DNA from: Paucihalobacter ruber
Lineage (GTDB): Bacteria > Bacteroidota > Bacteroidia > Flavobacteriales > Flavobacteriaceae
Direction: 5' to 3'
Length of the DNA: 64,000 nucleotides
Assembly: GCF_006494535.1 (NCBI RefSeq)
Contig: NZ_VHIQ01000003.1
Span: 310,001 to 374,000 of the forward strand
Positions 58,026-64,000 of this stretch are shown one piece after another. How positions within the stretch are numbered: the stretch's first letter is position 1; each line of letters opens with the position of its first letter. The position numbers and the translations under genes are program-made. The notes under the pieces were generated by a model that had not been told where the DNA came from, did not search any database, and worked only from the letters and a program-made list of their open reading frames with translations.

Positions 58026-59432
58026 ATGAAAATTGAGCAATTATACACAGGATGTTTAGCGCAAGGCGCTTATTATATTGAATCGGAAGGTGAAGTTGCC
58101 ATTATTGACCCTTTAAGAGAAACGCAACAATACATCGATAAAACGAAAGCAGAAAATGCCAAAATTAAATATGTGTTTGAAACCCATTTTCATGCCGACT
58201 TTGTATCGGGGCACATTGATTTAGCCAAAAAAACAGGTGCTACCATTGTTTTTGGTCCGGGTGCTAAAACCGACTACAATATTCATGAAGCCAAAGACGG
58301 TGAAATTTTTGAACTAGGCAATATCAAAATTAAAGTATTGCACACGCCCGGTCATACATTAGAATCGACAACCTATTTGTTAATTGATGAAAATGGAAAA
58401 GACCACGCCATATTTTCGGGCGACACCTTATTTTTAGGGGATGTTGGTCGTCCAGATTTGGCTATTAAATCTGATTTAACCAAAGAAGATCTGGCCGGTA
58501 TGTTATTTGAATCGCTTCGCCATAAAATCATGCCTCTGGCAGACGATGTGATTGTTTATCCGGCGCATGGTGCCGGTTCGGCCTGTGGTAAAAACCTTAG
58601 CAAAGAAACGGTTGGTGTCCTTGGCGAACAGAAAAAAACCAACTACGCCTTACGCGCCGATATGACCAAAGAAGAATTCGTCAAAGAAGTATTGGATGGC
58701 ATTGCGCCACCACCGCAATATTTTGCCAAAAATGCCATGATGAATAAAATGGGATACAGCAGTTTTGAAACTGTTCTCGAAAAAGGCAATGTACCACTAA
58801 CGCCCGAAGACTTTGAAGCCCTGGCCAATCATGAGTCGGCTTTGGTATTAGATGTACGCCATCAAAACGATTTTGTAAAAGCACACATACCCAATTCGAT
58901 ATTTATTGGATTAGACGGACAATTTGCGCCATGGGTTGGTGCCTTAATCACCGACATTAAACAACCTATTTTACTGGTGGCACCTGAAGGAAGAGCCCAG
59001 GAGGCGGTTACCAGATTATCGAGGGTTGGTTACGACAATACACTGGGATATCTTGAAGGCGGTATTGAAGCCTGGAAACAGGCGGGAAAAGACATTGAAA
59101 CATTAGCATCTATTTCGGCTCAAGAATTTGAGACTAAGGTGAAATCAGGTGATACCAATATATTAGACGTTCGTAAGGATGGTGAATATATATCGTCTCA
59201 TATTGAAGGTGCACAACATTTTGCTTTAGATTTTATCAATGAGCAAATGACTGAAATAGACAAAGACAACACCTATCACATCCACTGCGCCGGAGGATAT
59301 CGTTCGGTAATTGCGGCGTCCATATTAAAAGCCAGAGGTTATAATAACCTGGTTGATGTGGCAGGCGGATTTGCAGCCATTAAAGAAACCAAAATTCCTG
59401 TAACGGCTTATGTTTGTCCGTCGACGCTTTAA
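58026..59432 (+). CDS. MBL-fold persulfide dioxygenase-like enzyme with two rhodanese domains
   Basis: A 468-residue three-domain protein. The N-terminal metallo-beta-lactamase domain has THFHADFVSGH (metal ligands), HTPGHTLEST, FSGDTLFLGDVGRPDL and PAHGAGSACGK, the persulfide dioxygenase/Blh pattern with one iron. Rhodanese 1 (about 265-355) has LVAPEGRAQ, with no cysteine at the active site. Rhodanese 2 (about 365-460) has the active IHCAGGYRSV. It likely oxidises glutathione- or protein-bound persulfide to sulfite, which TauE would export. Confidence 0.9.
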   Translation: MKIEQLYTGCLAQGAYYIESEGEVAIIDPLRETQQYIDKTKAENAKIKYVFETHFHADFVSGHIDLAKKTGATIVFGPGAKTDYNIHEAKDGEIFELGNIKIKVLHTPGHTLESTTYLLIDENGKDHAIFSGDTLFLGDVGRPDLAIKSDLTKEDLAGMLFESLRHKIMPLADDVIVYPAHGAGSACGKNLSKETVGVLGEQKKTNYALRADMTKEEFVKEVLDGIAPPPQYFAKNAMMNKMGYSSFETVLEKGNVPLTPEDFEALANHESALVLDVRHQNDFVKAHIPNSIFIGLDGQFAPWVGALITDIKQPILLVAPEGRAQEAVTRLSRVGYDNTLGYLEGGIEAWKQAGKDIETLASISAQEFETKVKSGDTNILDVRKDGEYISSHIEGAQHFALDFINEQMTEIDKDNTYHIHCAGGYRSVIAASILKARGYNNLVDVAGGFAAIKETKIPVTAYVCPSTL

Positions 59433-59464
59433 ACTAATTATTACTAACTTTAAATCAACATCAA

Positions 59465-59668
59465 ATGAAAAAAAACATGGGAACTGCCGATAAATCTGTA
59501 AGAGTTTTATTGGCCATTGCAGTAGCAGCATTGTATTATTTTGACGTGATTGGCGGTACACTTGCCATTGTACTGATGGCTTTTGCCATTATATTTTTAC
59601 TGACCAGCCTTGTGAGTTTTTGTCCGTTATACACCTTATTGGGTGTTAATACTTGTAAAACAAAATAG
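59465..59668 (+). CDS. DUF2892 (YgaP-TM-like) membrane protein
   Basis: A 67-residue protein with two helices: MGTADKSVRVLLAIAVAALYYF and IVLMAFAIIFLLTSLVSFCPLYTLLG (quoted in parts) ending GVNTCK. The FCPLYTLLGVNTC ending is typical of the transmembrane part of YgaP-type rhodaneses. It is 32 bp after the MBL-rhodanese gene and probably anchors or shields sulfane sulfur. Confidence 0.85.
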   Translation: MKKNMGTADKSVRVLLAIAVAALYYFDVIGGTLAIVLMAFAIIFLLTSLVSFCPLYTLLGVNTCKTK

Positions 59669-59669
59669 A

Positions 59670-59948
59670 ATGGAAATTAAAAACACCGAATTAAAAATAC
59701 AAAATTTGAAATGCCACGGCTGCGCCAATACCATTACAACGCAGTTATCAAAATTAGATGGTATTGGTGAAGTGGTGGTGGTGAATGAAACTGATAGTGT
59801 TAAATTCAACTATTCTAACGACTCCAATTTAGAGGCTGTCATTAAAAAGCTATCGGCTTTGGGTTACCCAATTGAAGGTGAAAACAACGCGCTACACCAA
59901 AAGGCAAAATCTTTTGTAAGTTGCGCCGTTGGCCGAATGAACAGTTAA
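59670..59948 (+). CDS. Heavy-metal-associated (HMA) domain protein
   Basis: 92 residues from ATG 59670, one base after the previous stop; an upstream GTG frame overlaps that gene and is rejected. The ferredoxin-like HMA fold is clear: NLKCHGCANTITTQL (CxxC at 15 and 18), GIGEVVVVNETDSVKF and LGYPIEGE. A short tail adds SCAVGRMNS. It is a soluble copper or other soft-metal chaperone, or in this sulfur context may bind a persulfide. No ATPase follows, which makes its partner unclear. Confidence 0.82.
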   Translation: MEIKNTELKIQNLKCHGCANTITTQLSKLDGIGEVVVVNETDSVKFNYSNDSNLEAVIKKLSALGYPIEGENNALHQKAKSFVSCAVGRMNS

Positions 59949-60220
59949 ACGATTTCGGCACTTAAACCCGCCTGCAGCAATTTAGAACAGCGCGGTTTTA
60001 AATCTTCGTAAGGACCCGTTTTAACGGTACATTTACCTTTGTAGTGAACAATAATGGAGCATTGCTCTGCCTGTTCGGGTGTATGGTCGCAGGCGTGAAT
60101 TAGGGTATTGATCACATGATCGAAGGTATTGACATCATCGTTAAACAAGATGATTTCATTTTGTTTAACAGTGTCTTCTTCGAGCAACAGGTCTTCCAGT
60201 AATTTTTCTTTGGTACTCAT
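59945..60220 (-). CDS. clpS: ClpS adaptor of the ClpAP/ClpCP protease
   Basis: 91 residues from ATG 60220 (a longer frame to 60277 overlaps prmA). The fold-defining blocks are IILFNDDVNTFDHVINTLI (with the N-end-binding acidic/Asn residues), HTPEQAEQCSIIVHYKGKC and VKTGPYEDLKPRCSKLLQAG. ClpS delivers N-degron substrates to the Clp unfoldase. It follows prmA by 29 bp on the same strand, an order common in Bacteroidetes. Its stop overlaps the HMA stop from the other strand. Confidence 0.93.
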   Translation of the reverse strand: MSTKEKLLEDLLLEEDTVKQNEIILFNDDVNTFDHVINTLIHACDHTPEQAEQCSIIVHYKGKCTVKTGPYEDLKPRCSKLLQAGLSAEIV

Positions 60221-60249
60221 AAGGCTATCTTTTTCAAGCCATGAAAATA

Positions 60250-61080
60250 CTAATTTTTCAATTTTAATGCAACCCATTTATTTTTTTCGAGTGTATCGAC
60301 CAACGAAAGTCCCAATTCTTCGGTCTTTTCAGTGATTGCCGGTATGTCTTCCCGATAAAATCCGCTTAAAAATACCATTCCGTTGGGATTCAAGCACGAT
60401 ACATAAGTGGCCATATCATCCAATAAAATGTTTCGGTTGATATTAGCAATAATAACATCGTAAAATTGCTCACCCAACAAAGAAGCATCACCTTCAAACA
60501 CAGAGATTTTGGTGCAGTTATTTCGTTCGGTATTCTCAAGACTGTTCAAATAACACCAGTTGTCTATATCGATGGCATCTACTTTTTTGGCTCCTAGTTT
60601 TTCGGCTAAAATGGCCAAAACGGCGGTGCCACAACCCATATCTAAAACAACTTTACCTTTCAAATCATTTTTCAACAGATGCTGAATCATCATATGTGTG
60701 GTTTCGTGATGACCGGTGCCAAAACTCATTTTTGGTTCAATAATTAAATCAAACTGCGTATCAGGTTTTTCGTGAAATGGCGCTCTCACCGTGCATTTAT
60801 CGTCTACAACAATCGGGTGAAAATTGGTCTCCCACTCCCGGTTCCAGTTTTGTTGTTCAATTTCTTCAATTGTATAGTTAATACTATAATTTTCTGAAGT
60901 TAAAATCTCAACATCCTCTAAAATGTGTTCGTGCCAGTCTTGTTTTTGGATGTACGCCGACACGCCGTCTTCGTTTTCTACAAAACTTTCAAAACCGGCG
61001 TATCCCAATTCTGCGGTTAATATATCAGTGGCCGGTTGAAGCGGATTAACAACAAAATGGTAAGCGATATAGATGTTCAT
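60250..61080 (-). CDS. prmA: Ribosomal protein L11 methyltransferase
   Basis: A 276-residue SAM methyltransferase. Motif I is VVLDMGCGTAVLAILAEKLGA, acidic motif DAIDIDNWC, and the catalytic-side motif FDVIIANINRNIL-like (YDVIIANINRN). PSFGTGHHETT-like sequence MSFGTGHHETTHMM precedes it, specific for PrmA. It methylates several lysines and the N-terminus of L11. First gene of the prmA-clpS pair. A little short at the N-terminus compared with E. coli, as usual in Bacteroidetes. Confidence 0.93.
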   Translation of the reverse strand: MNIYIAYHFVVNPLQPATDILTAELGYAGFESFVENEDGVSAYIQKQDWHEHILEDVEILTSENYSINYTIEEIEQQNWNREWETNFHPIVVDDKCTVRAPFHEKPDTQFDLIIEPKMSFGTGHHETTHMMIQHLLKNDLKGKVVLDMGCGTAVLAILAEKLGAKKVDAIDIDNWCYLNSLENTERNNCTKISVFEGDASLLGEQFYDVIIANINRNILLDDMATYVSCLNPNGMVFLSGFYREDIPAITEKTEELGLSLVDTLEKNKWVALKLKN

Positions 61081-61566
61081 TATTATTTTTTTGCAAAGGT
61101 AAACATCAGTTGAGTGGTAAATAGTGTTTTTATTACATTAAGCAAACATTAAAATAAACATTTATTGTATTAATGATGATAATTCCAATTGGTTAGTTTG
61201 TTAAAAAAGATAATTTGCTGGCTTATACAACTAAAAATAACAATCCTGCTTTGAGGTATTTAAATGCGAATGTACTCTATTTAAAGAATATATATAACGA
61301 CAACCCAAACCAAAAACTAAGATTTTAGAGGACAAACCACATCAACAATGTTCCAAATACACACAAGGAAAAAATTTGTGTTTGAGATTTCAGATTGAGA
61401 TTGGTATTTGAAATAGTATAAAGTTATTGTTTTAATAGAATGGTAAGAAGTAATTTTAACAAATTGAGGAATTCCTCATTTTACTTATCTGATATAATGG
61501 TATTTTAACATCTGTTTTAAAACAATTATTTTTTGTTTATTTATTTTTGAAATTAAATCTATCTAC
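61081..61566. other. 486-bp gap with a short coding-like fragment
   Basis: Mostly AT-rich DNA between divergent prmA and the glycosidase gene. A frame of about 43 codons from near 61199 to the stop at 61325-61327 reads ..AYTTKNNNPALRYLNANV.., which looks protein-like but has no convincing start. It may be a gene remnant. Nothing else is supported. Confidence 0.4.
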
Positions 61567-62913
61567 TTGAGATTGTTAAGAAAAGTCTTTTTTTGGAGTG
61601 TTCTAGTTTGTCTTTTTGCAGCAATGGGCTGGCTATTTCACCAATATTCAAAAAGACCAGATTATAAGCCTAGCAACAAAATTGTTCATATTGTAAAAAA
61701 CAATAACCAATTTACGCTGATAAGAAACGGACAGCCATTTGAGATAAAAGGTGCCGCCGGAAGTTCCAACTTTCAAATACTTTCCGAAATCGGAGGCAAT
61801 ACCATCAGAGTTTACGATACTGTTAACCTAAAAGCTGTTTTAGATGAGGCCGAGAAGTTCAATTTAGCGGTAATTGTAGATATTCCCATCCCTAATTACC
61901 ATAAAGATTATTTTAATTATCAGAATAAAAACCTACAAAACAATTTAAAAGAAAGTGTAAAAAGCCTGGTTAACCAATACAAAAACCATCCGGCATTATT
62001 GATGTGGAATTTAGGTAATGAACTCCATTTTCCTATCACACCATTTGCTAATGAATTTAACACTACTTACAAAGAACTTATCAATATTATTAAAACAGAA
62101 GACCCCAATCACCCTCTTAGTGTAACAACCGAAGGCAGCAGATCTAAGACGCTTTTTTTATTTTTTAATTTTCCTGAAATAGACATTTATGGTTTTAATA
62201 CATTTGGTGCACTTCACGAGACAGAAGAAAAACTGAAAACGTTAAAACCTGTATATGGCAAATTTCCCTTCTTTATAAGCGAATGGGGCTGTAACGGACC
62301 CTGGGAAGTGAGTAGCAATAGTTGGGGAGCCACTACAGAGCCTTTTAGCAGTGAAAAGGTAAATCAGTTAATTCGCAATTACAATTTCATCAAAATATTA
62401 AATACCGGTAGCAGTATAGGATCCTTATTATTTTATTGGGGCCATAAACATGAGTCTACGCATACTTGGTTTAGTATGTTTGATCGAGAAAACAAACCCT
62501 CGCACCAAATTAAAACCTTGGAACAACTATGGAAAGATCGAGCCACATCAAATCTATTATTTAACATTCAAGACATCACAATAAATAATCACAATTCTGC
62601 TGAGAACTTAGTTTTTAAACCTACAGATACTTTAAATGCTCAAATAAATTTCACATATTTAGCTGATAGTTTAAATAACAACCAACTAACTTTTAAATGG
62701 GAATTATATCCCGAAATCTGGCATTACAGATTTAGAGATTATGAGAAAACGGCCATCAAGACGCAATTAATAAGTACAAAAAAAGTTACAAGCAGCATTG
62801 AGTTTAGAACCCTGTTAAGAGAAGGTCCCTACCGATTGTTTGTTAACATATACGATTCAAATAATTATTTTGCAACTGCCAATTTATCTTTTTACGTATT
62901 AGAAAAACCATGA
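61567..62913 (+). CDS. Membrane-anchored clan-A glycoside hydrolase
   Basis: A 448-residue protein starting at TTG 61567, which keeps the basic start and anchor helix (residues 7-25); the next ATG would cut the anchor. A TIM-barrel of the GH2/GH5 type follows: GGNTIRVYDTVN, LLMWNLGNELHF with the acid/base Glu, and FFISEWGCNGPWE with the nucleophile Glu, then a C-terminal beta domain (about 330-448). It overlaps the glycosyltransferase start by 4 bp (ATGA). It probably trims or transfers the glucan made by that enzyme in the periplasm. Confidence 0.75.
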   Translation: MRLLRKVFFWSVLVCLFAAMGWLFHQYSKRPDYKPSNKIVHIVKNNNQFTLIRNGQPFEIKGAAGSSNFQILSEIGGNTIRVYDTVNLKAVLDEAEKFNLAVIVDIPIPNYHKDYFNYQNKNLQNNLKESVKSLVNQYKNHPALLMWNLGNELHFPITPFANEFNTTYKELINIIKTEDPNHPLSVTTEGSRSKTLFLFFNFPEIDIYGFNTFGALHETEEKLKTLKPVYGKFPFFISEWGCNGPWEVSSNSWGATTEPFSSEKVNQLIRNYNFIKILNTGSSIGSLLFYWGHKHESTHTWFSMFDRENKPSHQIKTLEQLWKDRATSNLLFNIQDITINNHNSAENLVFKPTDTLNAQINFTYLADSLNNNQLTFKWELYPEIWHYRFRDYEKTAIKTQLISTKKVTSSIEFRTLLREGPYRLFVNIYDSNNYFATANLSFYVLEKP

Positions 62914-64000
62914 GCTACTCAGCACCTGTAAAAGCACCTACGCAAAAAGAAATCTTAACCATAAGAATTCTTATCATTCTGGGTATTTTAAGTTTTATCA
63001 ACTTTTTTTACTGGTTTTTTGATAACGATTTAATTGACAATAAATGGTTGTACGGTTTACTTTTACTGTCTATTACATTTGATAGCCTGCGAGTACTTTA
63101 CATTTGGTATCACTATTGGGCTATTAGCATACCAAAACCACCTGAATTTAAAAGTAAGCCAACAGTAGATGTGCTTACCACCTATTTTCCAGGGGAGCCA
63201 TATCAAATGGTAACCAAAACATTGTTGGCTATTAAAAAACTTAATTACCCAAATACTGCTTATTTATGCGATGAAGCCAACGATCCATACCTAAAAGAAT
63301 TTTGCATAAATCATGGCATAAAGCATGTTACCCGCAATAACCGTATAGATGCTAAGGCCGGCAACATTAACAATGCACTAAAAATAGCCAACGGCGATAT
63401 TTGTTTGGTACTAGATCCTGATCATATTCCTTCAGAAGATTTTTTAGATGTAGTATTACCCTATTTTGAAGATGAGCAGGTGGGCTTCGTACAAACAGTT
63501 CAATCTTACTATAATTGCAATTCATCACTGGTGGCAAGAGGCGCCGCAGAACAAACCTACCATTTTTACGGCCCGGTAATGATGACTATGAATACCTACG
63601 GCACCGTGAATGCCATTGGTGCTAATTGTGTGTTTAGGCGAAAAGCTTTAGATAGTATTGGTGGACATGCGGCCGGACTTTCTGAAGACCTTCATACAGC
63701 CATGCGACTACATGCGAAAAAATGGACATCGGTTTATGTGCCGCAGGTACTTACCAGCGGATTGGCTCCAGACACCTTAGGCGCCTATTACAAACAACAA
63801 CTTAAATGGTCTAGAGGCACTTTTGAATTATTATTTACCGTTTATCCAAAACTTTTTAAACAATTTACCAACAGGCAAAAACTACATTATGGTATTTTAC
63901 CACTACATTACTTATCGGGATTTATCATTTTAATTAATTTACTAATACCAATAATTTCGCTTTTACTATCTACTACGCCTTGGAAAGGAAATATTGTAAA
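62910..64000 (+). CDS. Cellulose-synthase-like GT2 glycosyltransferase (runs off window)
   Basis: At least 363 codons from ATG 62910 to the right edge. Two N-terminal helices (about 22-42, 48-68) precede the GT-A domain: YLCDEANDPY, LDPDHIPS (DxD), GANCVFRRKALDSIGG, SEDLHTAMRL (catalytic Asp) and QQLKWSRGTFELL (QxxRW equivalent), then the first exporting helices (LSGFIILINLLIPIISLLLS, about 330-350). This is the processive BcsA-like plan, making and exporting a beta-glucan or similar. Translationally coupled to the glycosidase. The rest, including any PilZ domain, is not visible. Confidence 0.85.
   Translation, partial: MSYSAPVKAPTQKEILTIRILIILGILSFINFFYWFFDNDLIDNKWLYGLLLLSITFDSLRVLYIWYHYWAISIPKPPEFKSKPTVDVLTTYFPGEPYQMVTKTLLAIKKLNYPNTAYLCDEANDPYLKEFCINHGIKHVTRNNRIDAKAGNINNALKIANGDICLVLDPDHIPSEDFLDVVLPYFEDEQVGFVQTVQSYYNCNSSLVARGAAEQTYHFYGPVMMTMNTYGTVNAIGANCVFRRKALDSIGGHAAGLSEDLHTAMRLHAKKWTSVYVPQVLTSGLAPDTLGAYYKQQLKWSRGTFELLFTVYPKLFKQFTNRQKLHYGILPLHYLSGFIILINLLIPIISLLLSTTPWKGNIV

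Noticed and set aside
61199-61327. Small gene before the glycosidase
   Set aside because: The frame is protein-like but lacks a credible start and neighbours that support it, so it is only noted as a possible remnant.

Overview
The window comes from a member of the Bacteroidetes, most likely Flavobacteriaceae. This rests on the AT-rich sequence with A-rich start regions and TAnnTTTG-type promoter elements, a type IX secretion sorting tail (12675 end), Bacteroidetes-type lipoprotein signals, a YpdA-type oxidoreductase, and phosphate-porin-like outer membrane proteins. No species call is attempted.

Layout. (1) 1-10.9 kb is ordinary chromosome: a cut lipoprotein, ilvE, a MazG-like pyrophosphohydrolase, crcB, a DUF1684 lipoprotein, an MFS carrier plus YpdA-like reductase, an Lrp regulator, an SLC13 carrier, an esterase-like lipoprotein, and a MocR-type regulator that has lost its PLP lysine and aspartate. 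(2) 11.0-20.4 kb holds two secreted proteins and then a tight same-strand block dcuC-iadA-porin-M14 peptidase-porin, closed by a terminator. Read together it looks like uptake and hydrolysis of (iso)aspartyl peptides. (3) 20.7-35.4 kb is a strongly AT-rich surface-glycan or peptide-decoration region: a FemAB-like protein, a tandem array of four CelD-like GNAT paralogues with a loose C-terminal tail module, ATP-grasp ligases, an SGNH and MBOAT O-acylation pair, NeuD and a CapK-like adenylate-forming enzyme. (4) 35.4-55.4 kb is an accessory island rich in repeats and defence genes: 126-bp tandem repeats, an orphan family protein, a tripartite hipBST-type module, a seven-gene type I restriction operon carrying a GmrSD-like/AlbA_2 fusion plus GIY-YIG, DUF488 and unknown genes, a helicase-nuclease gene packaged between attC-like palindromes, and an AbiE toxin-antitoxin pair with clear operators and 68-bp flanking repeats. 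A tRNA-Arg gene closes the island with its 3' end facing it. (5) 55.4-56.1 kb holds two near-identical GIY-YIG genes in a 314-bp tandem duplication, each carrying the 5' end of the tRNA-Arg. (6) 56.1-64.0 kb returns to core functions: a sulfur-transport and persulfide locus (two YeeE/YedE halves, TauE, MBL-rhodanese, DUF2892, HMA), clpS-prmA, and a membrane-anchored glycosidase coupled to a cellulose-synthase-like glycosyltransferase that runs off the window.

The strongest leads for undescribed biology are the restriction operon with its embedded and trailing genes (40.4-49.9 kb), the cassette-like helicase-nuclease (50.0-52.8 kb), the tRNA-Arg/GIY-YIG regenerating unit (55.35-56.06 kb), and the GNAT-like tandem array (21.8-26.8 kb). 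All functional statements come from reading motifs by eye; no database search was run.
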